Assembly (NCBI GenBank): GCA_004352715.1
Contig: SCFE01000033.1
Coordinates: 2,051,844-2,115,843, forward strand
Length of the DNA: 64,000 nucleotides
Direction of reading: 5' to 3'
Source: Hofstenia miamia
Taxonomy: Eukaryota; Xenacoelomorpha; Acoela
Made by a program: the position numbers and the translations under genes. The notes below the pieces were generated by a model. It was not told where the DNA came from. It searched no databases and saw nothing but the letters and a program-made list of their open reading frames with translations. This document shows, piece by piece, positions 36,401-48,439 of the stretch; positions within the stretch are counted from its first letter, which is position 1; each line of letters opens with the position of its first letter.

Positions 36401-36989
36401 CTTTTCACTGTCTCTACAATTCTGGTGCAATTTACTCAGCTTCAGCAAGAACATTGATGGTTGTCGCCATCAATCATATTGCATGTCTAGCTTGATCAAT
36501 GCGTTGCTAGACTATTCAAAAGGCTCAATGTTTGCAGGAATATCCAACTATATGTTTGGACTTGGTTTTTTATATTATATGCTTGTGCTATATATTATCA
36601 CTTTAATTATCTAGATCGGTTTGTAAAACAATGCATTGTAGGTTATTTCAAAATGCAAATTTGTCAAAGTAAGTATTTCACACAGTGTGATTTTAGAGTT
36701 ATTACATTTTTTTGAAATATGGCTAAATAATCCTATACTAATGTGATACACATGTTGGAAGGGGTCTTTGCCTTTTTTCAAATTCTTTATTTTAATATAT
36801 CTGTGTTTATTTCAGCATAAATTTCTATTTTATGTTAATAGAATAATCCCTTATAATAATATTATGAATTTTAATTGCATTTAAATCGATTTATTAATCA
36901 GCTATAAACTACAATCACAATAAGGTTTTGGTTGTACAAATTTTCAAGCACAATTTCAAACGCAATTTGTTACCAGCTAAGAAACTAAA
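36401..36989. other. AT-rich non-coding stretch
   Basis: No supported feature was found. Confidence 0.5.
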
Positions 36990-37195
36990 ATTACATGAAT
37001 ACTCTTTAGAAGTACTCTTTTCCTTTAAGTAAAACATATGTATGGCATTTCTACTTGCATTGTCTAAGGATCTAATATTAAATATATGGGCAGCTACATT
37101 GGAAAACGTGTACTTTCCGTAGCTATTGTTAATACGCTGAGCTTTTAGAAACATTTTGCGTCTAGTATTATAACGCAAACTCTGAAGCACACATT
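36990..37195 (-). pseudogene. LINE reverse transcriptase C-terminal fragment
   Basis: The minus-strand frame reads SLRYNTRRKMFLKAQRINNS, then YGKYTFSNVAAHIFNIRSLD, then a short Phe/Tyr-Leu-Lys end. The Y-N-T-R box followed by a wN-slLP-like segment is the usual C-terminal tail of Jockey/CR1-type RTs. Only the tail remains and nothing of the palm is present nearby. Confidence 0.4.
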
Positions 37196-37199
37196 CCTT

Positions 37200-38384
37200 T
37201 TACCAATTTGCTAATGACTTCTACGTTTTTCTCATTCTCAAGCAAAATATAATTTTAATTAACATTTAAATTAGAAATGAATCTATTCATGTACGACATG
37301 TTTTAATAATGCCTCATAACAAAACTCTTCTGGCATATTGTATAAAAAGAGGAACTAATTAAAAATTTATAATATTACAAACTTTAAAAGGCTAAAAATC
37401 AATATATATATATAATATTTAGAAATTTAAAACCTCAAAATATTTAGATGGGTTGACTCAACATGTAGCCAGCACTCCTCTACAAGTTTTACTGAGAATT
37501 TAATTCCAAAATTTTTTTTTAAAAATTCTTAATATTTTTCAACAATGAAGTAGTAAGAGAAGTGCTTTAAATCCCCAACAAAATCTCAGTGCGATATACT
37601 TCAAATAATTCTAATGATAAATTATTACTAAATTTTATAAAAGCATAATTAGTTGAAACAGCATGAAATTGCCATATTTAGTTTGGGTAAACTTTGATTT
37701 TAAACCTATTCTATTATATATGTATTTTAATGAAAATATAGTGTGAAAAATTTGTTTCAGCATAGATATTCAACAATTACACTACACTTTGAAAATTAAA
37801 TAACCTAACTTTTTATAAAAATATGTTTGGCATTACAAAATTCATGCATGGACGCCAATAGAATTTTAGGTGGCATTTTGGAGAATTTGGTTATTTTGGT
37901 TACAAAGTATATATTTCTAGTTGATTTATTGCCGAGGTATGTTTTCAAATGATATTTAATTACTTAATGTTAATTCAAATATATTTCACTTTAATAAATG
38001 CCTTCTAAAGAGTTCGTTGATCATTGTTTCTCTGATGAAAGAATGATTACATTCTTCACATTGGTATTTATACATATTGAAGAAAACCAGCTGTTTGTTG
38101 ATAGGATCTTTGTAGTTAAAAAATGTGCATGTTTTCTTTGATGTTAGTATTGGTACGATCTTTGCTACTTCAATCTTTTATTTATTTTCTTAATTTTTGA
38201 TTTAAGAATTCTTGCGATAAAAGGTAACTTGCAATACATTGGCTTCCGATCATCAGTTATTACTTGGTTACGTACTATACTACTTAAGTTAATGCTTTTT
38301 CAATAAATTTCTTTATTAATTTATGTGGATAGGTATTTTGTTCTAAGATCGTATAAAGGTTTGATATTAAAATATTAAGACTGT
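37200..38384. other. AT-rich non-coding stretch
   Basis: No feature is recognised. Confidence 0.5.
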
Positions 38385-39218
38385 ATGCTATTTTCATATG
38401 ACTTGTATACTGTAGTTGAATTCATTAAAGAAGGTCTTTGCGAGTTTGTGCCGACATCTTGGCTTGTTGGTTGTACAAAATAATAGCAGCCTTTGTCAAT
38501 TGCTGAAAAACGTAGAAAGGAAATCGCTTAAGTAGAAGAAACCTGGGAAACGGTTAAAATTCGTATTATATTTTTTAATTTGTGGATCTCTAAAATTAGA
38601 GTAATATTGTTATATAATATTCAGATAGCTCAAAAAACGCCAGCAGGGCCAAATTTACATCAAATGTGTCCGATGGTGAGAATTGTAGACCATGGAAACT
38701 TACGAAGGCACTGCTAAGCAGTATTGCAAATTCGCAATCCGAAGGTCTTTCAAGTCCAAAGTCTGCTAAAAAACAAAGAACTGCTTCAACTGTATAAAAT
38801 CTTTTCTTTCTTTGTAATGAGTGTTATATAGGACACGATTGAGTACCGTAATTTTTTCAGAACCCCTCTAGATGCACTCATAGCCACTTTTTATGCTCAA
38901 ACAATTGATGTGAAATCTTCTTCTCATAAGCTGGCTTCTACAAGTCATTGTAGGAACTGTAAAGGTAGATAATTGATCCTTTGGCATTTATATAGGTAGA
39001 TTTCACAGTAATTTATTTAATTTTCCTTTTTAATATTTCAACTTTCTCAGAAACGTTTGTTTAAACTAGAACAATTTAGATCATTTGAAGGGCATTCACT
39101 GCGAACTCATAAAAATGATGGCAATCTTGCTACAATTAAAGGTTCTTCAGATGGGAATCAATGTGACGGCCGATTGCCTATTAGCACTGAAGCTGAATTT
39201 AAAGATTTTACTATATAA
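38385..39218 (+). pseudogene. intron-containing relic resembling DUF4806-type proteins
   Basis: An ATG at 38385 opens a frame with YTVVEFIKEG and EFVPTSWLVG, matching the N-terminal pattern of arthropod/cnidarian proteins that end in DUF4806 (VVEF...VVPxxWL). Three in-frame stops interrupt it before TWETVKIRI. A donor (TTC|GTATTA, 38563) and acceptor (ATATTCAG, 38624) bound a 62-bp intron, and the frame continues in phase (SSKNASRAKF). Further open blocks follow acceptors at 38860 and 39050. The last contains KRLFKLEQFRSF and GRLPISTEAEFKDF, like the DUF4806 end, with a stop at 39218. Phases of the later exons do not all agree. The function of such proteins is unknown. Confidence 0.45.
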
Positions 39219-39285
39219 AGACTGAGGAAAGGAAAATGGTCAATATTTTTCGTTGATTTTAAAATTATGGTTTTCATAAGAACAT

Positions 39286-40383
39286 GTAGGGAAGACCGGG
39301 ACAGAGCGGGACATGTAAGGGATATGTGGTATTTGATGTGTAAAATTAGTGGCAATTGCCTGACTACCACCATAACTCTATAGAGTCAAGACATGCCTAA
39401 CCTCACAATACATCAATGCTAACTCAACTGGACATACTGAATACTCTTAGCGGTTTTAATAAATGATGAGCGTCCCTTCTTGCCCCGCATTGTAGGGGGT
39501 TTATTTCTAACCAAAAATGGATTTGATAATTCACAACATCATAGATTCTGTGCAGAAATTATCAAAATCTACACTTTAAATATATTTTTGAATGGCTTCC
39601 TCCAAATGTTGGGTATTCCAAGAACCTTGAACTCTTTCGTTTATAATTGCGTACCATATTAATTTATCCTAAAATGAACAGTTTTAATACATGTGATTAA
39701 AAAATGTCGGAATATATAATGTCACATCAAATATTGATGAGTTGCATGCAAAAATATGAATGGGGCATTCCTGTCCCGTTTTACCCCAAACGACATCAAA
39801 TAATAAATGCACACAGGCGCGTACCTAGGGGAGGCCGTTGGGTGCGAACGACCCCCCTTTTTAGATGACCTGCCCTTTTTGGTATTAAAGTTACATATGG
39901 TAAACCATATTTGTTATTCCACGTGCGTGGTGTTATAAAATTTTCTTTTTTATATTATATGTATTACATTACTGAACCATGATTNAAAAGAATAGAAATG
40001 CCCTTTTCAGAAAAATTCGACCCCCCTATAAATTGCAAGGTACGCGCCTGGCACATACTCAATAAAAATACTAAATATTTGCGTTCGTTTATGTGAACAT
40101 CTGCAACATGCTTGCATTATTTCCAGAATGTTCGAATAAATTTCTTATATTTATATAGATTAATTTAAACGAGCAATATTACATCAAAAAGTACAAAAAC
40201 AAACAATTACTTCCTGTGAACGTAATCCACGTGCAATAAATGAATTAGGTAGGTTCGTGTAAATGTATAACGTATACAATTACTGAGCTTGTTAACAATA
40301 TAGCGTTGTTGTATTTCTCTATCTAATAATAAAAAGTCCCTTTTTGCCCCGTAGTCCCGCTTTGCCCCTGTCTCCCCTACAGT
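39286..40383. mobile_element. possible TIR element with TGTAGGGRAGAC termini
   Basis: The left end TGTAGGGAAGACCGGGACAG and the complement of the right end TGTAGGGGAGACAGGGGCAA agree over about 28 bp in inverted orientation, continuing as AGCGGGAC on both sides. A partial inverted copy of the same end also lies near 39468-39500. No target duplication was seen, and no transposase is encoded. Another MITE (39814-40050) is nested inside it. Confidence 0.5.
39814..40050. mobile_element. 237-bp MITE with 5-bp target duplication GCACA
   Basis: The termini are CAGGCGCGTACCTAGGGGAG at the left and the complement CAGGCGCGTACCTTGCAATT at the right, giving 13-bp perfect inverted repeats. They are flanked by direct repeats GCACA (39809-39813, 40051-40055). 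Runs of C (GACCCCCCTTTTT and CGACCCCCCTATA) lie inside both ends. There is no coding capacity, and a single n lies at 39985. The superfamily cannot be fixed from these ends alone. Confidence 0.82.
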
Positions 40384-42129
40384 GCTTTGTCTTTTAATGC
40401 AAAAACATGTCTATAGGCATGTTCTATTGGTTAGGCTATTCTTTTGCCTTTAAAAGTAAAAACCCCAAGTGCGCATGACAACAAATGCTATTCTGGCTGC
40501 GATACTTTCCAAATTGCTTTGCATACAAATCAATAATGTGGGGCTAACCGAAAATTGCCGTTTTTAAGAGTGTATTTTGGAATAGAAATCATTGTTTCCT
40601 TAATAACCTATCAATGATAGAAACCGAAGTCGTTACTGGGTTTCTTGCCAAAATTCACCATTAAATGAATACAATAATGTATTGGGTACTTTCTCTCTAA
40701 ATATTGCGAAAATATCAACAATTTGTAGGTAATTAGCTTACTCATACCACAATTTTTTATCAGTAATACAATGCACAGCATAAGATAACGTTTGATCGTT
40801 ATATTGTTATTGATAGTCTGAGTACAGCGGGAAACCATAAATGAGAACTTATAATGCATTGTAATAGTAATAGGCAGGTCTGCATTGGCGGGGGATGATG
40901 GAGTCTCCCTACTTAATTGTTCTTAAAATTTTGAGGGAACGTGTGAAGACACAAATGTTATTTTGTCTAACTTTATAGATATATTTAACAAGGGATATCA
41001 CGTTCAAATTAAACCATTAAGTAAAGTAATATCTACATAGATTTAATAGCTCAATAACTGCAAGTTTTCCATCACTAATAGCAAGTAATTGAAGCATTTT
41101 ATACATTGTTTAATATATATTTTCCTCTACAATCGGCAACTTTCAGAAATTATTGATGCTAATCTATATTTCCTGCTTAGAAGCATATAAAGCTCTTTTG
41201 TTTTTTACTGTGGATTGAGTATGATTAAATTGAAATTTAATAGTAAAACTAATGCTAGCTCTTCAAAAAGTATTCTATATATAACATGGCTTGCTTTTTA
41301 CTTTGTTTTTTGTGAAAGTCAGTTGGGTTGCAAGCAAGGGGTGGGCATAGGTTGGGCATACCCACATGGGTTGCAGACAGTGGGTACCAACAATATTGAA
41401 TTAGGGGGGCACCAGGGGGACAAAATATCTGATGTGGGGCCAATTGAAACAAAATACAATATAATGACTACTAAACATCGGAATTATCTTATTTTTTCAG
41501 TAAATGCTTAATATGTGAACCATTCTGCTCTAAAATAACTTCACATTGTAAGGTAAATTTCAAAGATATTTATTGATTAGTTCTCTGGTTTGCGGATGAA
41601 TGCTTTTCGTTATAGCTGAATGATATGACCAATTGAAACAGTTCAGCGCAAAAGAAATGGAGTCCCAGCCAAACTACACATTATACCACAACTTTGAGCA
41701 AATAAAATGATATCAATAACAACATTTCAACATGATGGTGTTGCCAACTAACTTCAAAATTGCTTTCAAATAAGTTTCATGAAGATAATGGGATTTGGGG
41801 TGGAAACACTAAGCTGAATTAATAACACATTGTGTAGAAATGGGCTGACAAGTTTTATATTGAAAAAAAGAAATCAACAAGAAACACGTACATGTTGTTT
41901 GTTTGTACAAGTGTAATATAAAAATAGCTCAAATGAAAAGAAAAGTTGATAAATTAAATCATTCAAATTTATCTTTACTTTTTGTATCAGGTTTGATTCT
42001 GCAATGAAAGATCAGGCACATGAGTAGTATTCAGGGACCCTGCGGTGCCCTTTGTTGTGACTGCCTTCATCATTCTGCAATATTTATCAGCTTCTACAAT
42101 AGTGTCACCGCCCTGATTATGAAAGTGTA
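40384..42129. other. non-coding stretch with a G-rich patch
   Basis: Mostly AT-rich. A G-rich patch at about 41325-41460 (GGGGTGGGCATAGGTTGGGC, then TTAGGGGGGCACCAGGGGG) may be a transposon fragment, but no repeat ends were found. Confidence 0.4.
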
Positions 42130-42560
42130 GCTTCAAGATAAATATACGAATAGGGGTTTTTCTCCATTTAGCTTTCCTATTGATTCAAGTCACTTTTATA
42201 ACTAATGTCATCCAACAGCTGGATTGCTGACCATAGGTTAACCATTTATTTTAAATCCAAATTCTTGTATGGTAGTAAACACAGTAATATTTATTATACA
42301 TATGAAGTGTCTATGAGCACCCTCTTGGTTATGTTATTGCTTATATGAATTTACTGTGGACCTTCTACTATCATCTTTCTGCAGGGCACATTGGTTGCTC
42401 ACATGTATACAGGATCATGTAGTTATTTATATTTAGGCCTATTTATATGTAGGGTACATAATAAGCAAAAGTGGCAAGGTTGCATTAATTCCTGTATTCT
42501 CTCTAATAACAAGAGCAATCAGTGTACAAATTCACTTAAGGTAAGTAACAAAGTTGAGCA
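42130..42560 (+). repeat. decayed LTR relic, family B
   Basis: The + strand here matches the family B LTR in order: GAATAGGGGTTTTT...AGCTTTCCTATYG near 42147-42180, GTTGCTCACATGTAT near 42392, CTATTTATATGTA near 42440, and AACAAGAGCAATCA near 42508. Similarity is patchy, so this is an old copy. No primer site or gag follows. Confidence 0.6.
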
Positions 42561-42842
42561 TCGCACAATACAACATAATCACTATCACTAGTCACCGCTA
42601 TTTGCGTAATAACTGGTGATGGTGATCATTGCTGGAGGAGGAACTCTTGATTGCATTGTTACATTTCAGATTTCGCCCTGTCGTCTGCTGCTGTTGATCT
42701 AAATGGAAGTTTGATTAATTATTTAGTTGTAATACGGTTGCAAGTTCCAATTAAAATATCTAAATTAATTATCGTTAACGTTAGCAACTTTAATGAGCAA
42801 AAATGTTATATACCTCTTGAAGAACATATCCTTTGATATAAC

Positions 42843-44570
42843 CTAAACTTTTAATGATGCCAATAGTATGTTAAAATTCATCACTTGTGAAATCACCAAA
42901 GCGTTAAACAAAGTAGCACCACTGCGAACAAAGTTAATTAGCACTAAATTAAGGCCAGTGATTAACGAACCCCGTGATTCCGACTTGATTAAGGACCTGG
43001 TAATGAAGAAAAATAAACTCTTTGAACTTGCGAAATCGGACACCACGGTAAGAATTAATCAAAAAGAGCCGCAAATTAAATTATGAATGTAAGTTAAAGG
43101 ATTATTGCAAACGCCTAAAGAATTCTAACCAAAAATGGAATTTTTTAATAAAAGCATTGCTAAAACCAAGGGGCTAAATATAAGCATTGAAGGAGTCAAA
43201 CATGATAATAAATTGTACAAGAATAAGAAGGATATCGCAAACATTTTAAACAGAAATTTTGAAAATATGGGCAAATTCCATTTTAAATTCGGAAAAATGT
43301 AAACAATTCATCCCAACAACCTGATATACACAAAGGAACGCTTTCATTTCAACTTAATTTCCTACTATGAGCTTAGAAATGTAGTTAATAAGCTAGATAA
43401 TAATAAATCATGTGGATCCAGTAACCTATCATATAGGATAATTAAGAAATTATATTTTTGGTGAATACATGCTTGTAGCATTTAATCAAAGTATTATAAA
43501 TAATGACTTTCCTACCCTTTTAAAGCAATGTGATATTTCACCGTTATATAAAAAAGGAGACCCGCTAGACCCCATGAACTACAGGCCAAATAGTATAACA
43601 CACCCCTTCTCAAAAATATTTGAAAAACTACTATCCGCCCAAATGTACAACTTTATCAATTACAATCAAATTTTATCAAATAATCAATTTGGATTTCGAC
43701 CTAAATTCAGCACATCTGATGCAATTTTATCAATCACAGAAAAAATTAAACAAAATTTAAATCAAATTTGTTTTCAGCGGTTGCTTTACTTGATTTAAGC
43801 AAAGCATTTAATTCAATGAATTTCGATATTTTAGAAGAAAAATTAAGGCTAGAAGGTTTTAGTGTCGATGCAATAAATTTCATTATGAGTTTTTAGAGAA
43901 TCGCAGACAAAGAGTAAAAATTGATCACATTTTCTCAGACTATACTACTACAAATCTAGGCGTACACAAGGAACTGTATTAGGGCTCATTTCTTTCGCAC
44001 TTTATGTCAATGACATTTAAAAATCCTTGTCAAATGGAACTATTTACCAATATGATTTAAAATTTGATAATTTTTTCTCTCAAAAATTAAAAACGATGGC
44101 ATCTGGAATTAAATATTTGTACCATTTGCGCCATGTAAGAAAATTATCGCATGTAGAATTAATTATTCATTTGTCTTAAGTCAATTTAGTTACTGTGCAT
44201 TTCTTTTTCAAAATCTCACATCGCAAAAACGTTCATCATCAGCAAAAATGTTTAACTGGGCATTTAGAACACTTAATTATATTGAAAAACATGAATCCAT
44301 AGCGCAATTAAGATCATCATATGATATCTTGGCCCCGAGTTACTTTATTCAGTATCAATCTTTATGTATGATTCACAAATTTATTCACGAATTAAATTCA
44401 TTAAGTTTTCTTAATAATTACATCAAAATCAATAAAAGAAGAAACACTTTTTAGCATCAATAATCGTTAAGACTCATTTTCTATTAAATGTTCAATCTTA
44501 TGGAATGATTTAAGTATTGACATAAAAAGTAAGAAAAACTATAAACACTTCAAAAAAAAATAAAAATTTT
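42843..44570 (+). pseudogene. decayed CR1/Jockey-type LINE (ORF2 linker and RT)
   Basis: The linker ITCEITKALNKVAPLRTKLI and RT N-terminal KLDNNKSCGSSNLSYRIIKK are followed by ISPLYKKGDPLDPMNYRPNS, NQFGFRPKFSTSDAIL and LLDLSKAFNSMNFDIL (motif A). The region that should hold the YADD box is deleted or scrambled near 44000-44080. The C-terminal block APSYFIQYQSLCMIHKFIHE and a decayed WNDLSIDIKS end are recognisable. It is the same clade as the LINE at 29-33 kb, on the opposite strand and much older. Several stops and frameshifts are present. Confidence 0.75.
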
Positions 44571-44874
44571 TTTATTAATATGCAAGCATTATTCGACATA
44601 GATAATATACTCAATGCATGGTCGAATTACTTTTAAAACTGCCCTTTAATTAATATAGCCTATTTAAATAGTTTTTGAAATGTTTTTCTCATGTGTTAGT
44701 TTATAGTTTTTATATACATTTAAGCAAAAAATTTGCTTTGACTCTTAATCAGATGGCAGAGATGTGTTGGAATTTTACACTCTAAAGAGAACTAAGCAAA
44801 GTAATAGTAAAAGCTAATTATTGTCAATCTCAAACATATTGTAGAGTTGCATTTTTTGGATGTTTTTCTTTCTT
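44571..44874. other. AT-rich non-coding stretch
   Basis: Probable LINE 3' flank; nothing else is seen. Confidence 0.5.
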
Positions 44875-45625
44875 TCAGTTTATATGGTCTATGGCTTTTA
44901 TACATTTGTAGAGTTAAATTGTTTTGACATTTTTTTCTTTTAAGTTATATATTTTATGGCCTTTACACATTTATTGAGTTATATTGTTTTGACATTTTTC
45001 TTTCTTGCATGTTAATAGTGTCTATAGCTTTTACAGATTTGTAGAGTTACATTTTAATTGAAGCTTTATTTTCTTGCAGTTTATACAGTCTATGGCTTTT
45101 ACACATTTGTAGAATTTCATTGTCTTGACATTTTTCTTTCTTGCAGTTTATATGGTCTATGGCTTTTGCATGTTTGTAGGGCTACATTTTTTTCAATGTT
45201 TTTCTTTCTTGCAGTTTTTACATTCTATGGCTTTTACACATTTATAGAGTTATATTGCCTTAACATTTTTCTTTCTTGCAGTTTATATTGTCCATGGCTT
45301 TTACACGTTTGTAAAGTTACATTATTTTGACATTTTCTTTCTCACAGTTTATACAGTCTATGGCTTTTACACATTTGTAGAGTTACATTTTTATTGAAGC
45401 TTTTTTTTCTTGCAGTTTATTCAGTCTATGGTTTTTACACATTTGTAGAGTTAAATTGTCTTGACATTTTTCTTTCTTGCAGTTTATACAGTCTATGGTT
45501 TTTACACATTTGTAGAGTTAAATTGTTTTGACATTTTTCTTTCTATCAGCTTATGTGGTCTATGGATTTTATACATTTGTAGAGTCATATTTTTATTGAC
45601 GCTTTTCTTTTTTGCTTTTTATAAG
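44875..45625. repeat. minisatellite, unit about 67-70 bp, about 11 copies
   Basis: The unit runs CTTGCAGTTTATACAGTCTATG, then GCTTTTACACATTTGTAGAGTTA, then ATTGTYTTGACATTTTTCTTT, and repeats with 10-20% divergence between copies. Because the unit is not always a multiple of three, long open frames here are chance. The array ends about 12 bp before the LTR terminus at 45637, so the retroelement inserted at its edge or within it. Confidence 0.88.
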
Positions 45626-45928
45626 GTCAAGGCTTTTGTAGAATCATCACCTAGGCTGAGATGTGCATTTAAGAGTATATATTTAGTAACACGGCCATAC
45701 AGTTTCTTGATAGCAAGGTAATGTCTAACTTTTTGAGCTCTGTTGTCTATAACACACTTTACTCTTGAACTAATCCACGTTAAGTTCCACACGAGTATAA
45801 CAAGTAGCAACTACTTTTTAGGTAGCTCCAATAGACTCCAGTTCATTGTGATCGAAGTGGGCAACTGCCCAAAGCGGCATCCATTCACCGAGAGTCCACC
45901 CACCACTCCGGGGACTCCATATTCCAGC

Positions 45929-47320
45929 AACTCAGCTCATGCTCACAAGGCCAATATTTATTATGTGTACCCTAACTACTTGGTGATAATAAATACCAGT
46001 CACAATTCGACTTAATAGCTTACACTCAACAATGTGTGGTTTAGTAATATAAGTAATACGCAAAGATGCAAGGACACTAGCTGTTGAACAAATAAATGCT
46101 ACGTAATCATTAAAACAGCTTCCTATCCTACATATAAAACAGTTACAATCAATAACAATGTGTGACACTATAGCTGCAACGAGATAAAAAGGATGAAACT
46201 ATATATAAACTGACTACAAACTAAAGCAGCTTCCTAACCTACATATAAAATAGATATAATAAATAACAATACAATATAATACGAAATACGGCCATTATTG
46301 GTCTCTTTATAGGTCTCCTAAGTTGTAAAAAATTTAGATCTAAAACAAGATAATAAATAAGTAACATTCCTAGGGTTGGCTGACTAGCCTTATTGTGAAT
46401 TTATTACTACATGTAGAAATTAAAGATTGGTAGCCAGCTAAGCATGTTATAAAAATCCATATGCATACACTTAACTTAGATGCATGTTAAGATCAAGGCA
46501 CCAAATCAATTTCGCCTTACAACAGCATTTGATCACTACATGCATTGAATGCTTAGCTGAGCACTTTTTAATAATTAAGCAAACCAAATAAATATAAATG
46601 AACTTTGAAGGAGTTTATTCTCCNAACTCAGCTCATGCTCACAAGGCCAATATTTATTATGTGTACCCTAACTACTTGGTGATAATAAATACCAGTCACA
46701 ATTCGACTTAATAGCTTACACTCAACAATGTGTGGTTTAGTAATATAAGTAATACGCAAAGATGCAAGGACACTAGCTGTTGAACAAATAAATGCTACGT
46801 AATCATTAAAACAGCTTCCTATCCTACATATAAAACAGTTACAATCAATAACAATGTGTGACACTATAGCTGCAACGAGATAAAAAGGATGAAACTATAT
46901 ATAAACTGACTACAAACTAAAGCAGCTTCCTAACCTACATATAAAATAGATATAATAAATAACAATACAATATAATACGAAATACGGCCATTATTGGTCT
47001 CTTTATAGGTCTCCTAAGTTGTAAAAAATTTAGATCTAAAACAAGATAATAAATAAGTAACATTCCTAGGGTTGGCTGACTAGCCTTATTGTGAATTTAT
47101 TACTACATGTAGAAATTAAAGATTGGTAGCCAGCTAAGCATGTTATAAAAATCCATATGCATAGGCCTACACTTAACTTAGATGCATGTTAAGATCAAGG
47201 CACCAAATCAATTTCGCCTCACAACAGAATTTCGATCACTACATGCATTGAATGCTTAGCTGAGCATTTTTTAATAATTTAGCAAACCGAATAAATATAA
47301 ATGAACTTCTAAGGAGTTTA
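45929..47320. repeat. tandem ~695-bp duplication across a single n (probable assembly artefact)
   Basis: 45929-46623 and 46625-~47320 are about 98% identical, differing by small indels (for example GCATACAC versus GCATAGGCCTACAC). The junction is a lone n at 46624. Allelic contigs joined end to end would give this pattern. Confidence 0.8.
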
Positions 47321-47526
47321 TTCTCCATCAACTACTGTAGAATCACGGGCTGTAATTATACTAGAAAACTATTTGACTCTGCAGAAGGTTTAACATAAGA
47401 AACGACAGCCCCGATTCTGGGAAAACAGGTAAAGAGAAAACAAACTAATATAAACATTAGTAATTCATTCAAGTATTCGATACTTTAGGTAACTCCAAGA
47501 TGACCAACTCACATGGCTTCCAGCCG

Positions 47527-47848
47527 AAGCGAAGTCTTCAGAAACAGTTTAGTGCTCGACTTAGTGCATGGTGCTAACCTATTTGTCTCACTTATTAATT
47601 TCTATCTCATAAAAATTAACACTTCATTTTCATTGTTAGTTCTCAGCTCACTAAATAATAGTCTGTAATTGCCAGACATTCNNNNNNNNNNNNAAGCAAA
47701 GTCTTCAGAAACAGTTTAGTGCTCGACTTAGTGCATGGTGCTAACCTATTTGTCTCACTTATTAATTTCTATCTCATAAAAATTAACACTTCATTTTCAT
47801 TGTTAGTTCTCAGCTCACTAAATAATAGTCTGTAATTGCCAGACATTC
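47527..47848. repeat. ~155-bp duplication across a 12-N gap (probable assembly artefact)
   Basis: 47527-47681 recurs at 47694-47848 with one or two differences, on either side of the N run 47682-47693. It is best read as overlapping contig ends that were not merged. Confidence 0.85.
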
Positions 47849-48420
47849 GTGCTAGCCAATGGCATGGTATCATCACAGTGTCATAAAATATAAGGGCATG
47901 TACGTGTTGAACCTCGAATGAAAGGTTTATTATTTCCTTAGCCGTAACCGTATCCATAACTTAATGAGTCCACAATTTGGGCTGGGCTGGGAAGATCTGT
48001 TGATCGCCAGGAGCTACGTGTCGCCCTGTACCTTAAGAAAGCACTCCCAAATTGTCGCCGAGCTTAAGCAATTATTTTCATAATAAAAATAAATACTAAA
48101 CAAAGTAACGGAGAGAAAAGTGAACAGTAATTGAAGCTAGATAAAATCTATTAACCCTTCTCAACATTGTTACTCAATTTATACACCTTCAAAATACTAA
48201 ATAATTACCTGTCTTTGTTTACAATTGAAATTAAGCATTAGCTATTCATGTTATTGATTTCCCTCGCAAATTAAATTTGAGCAACACGTTTAGCACCATC
48301 GAGGGGACATAACTAGCTTTCGTAAATCTAACCTCGAAATTACTGTGACGTCAGAATGACGTTAATACAATCGAAAATAAAATGAATAATAATCACAAAA
48401 ATTCCCTGAGTGACTCTACA

Positions 48421-48431
48421 CGCCCCCCTTT
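48421..48431 (-). promoter_or_regulatory. polypurine tract of element A
   Basis: On the minus strand AAAGGGGGGCG directly precedes the LTR start TGTAGAG. This is the expected plus-strand primer of an LTR retroelement. It lies 8 nt after the stop of the third ORF. Confidence 0.8.
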
Positions 48432-48439
48432 GCTCAAAA

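Larger units (their letters stand above)
45637..48420 (-). repeat. 3' LTR, family A (length inflated by assembly duplications)
   Basis: It starts TGTAGAGTCACTC at 48420 right after the polypurine tract and ends GATGATTCTACA at 45637, giving TG...CA termini. The apparent 2.8 kb contains two near-identical duplications beside n characters (45929-46623 with 46625-47320, and 47527-47681 with 47694-47848). The real LTR is probably about 1.9 kb. Short ORFs within it are not genes. Confidence 0.75.

Noticed and set aside
45058-45721. Hydrophobic ORFs that could look like membrane proteins
   Set aside because: They lie in the ~68-bp minisatellite and each repeats the same peptide text; there is no independent coding evidence.
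45932-46864. Two identical 78-codon minus-strand ORFs
   Set aside because: They are the same LTR sequence duplicated by a probable assembly error, with no coding features.
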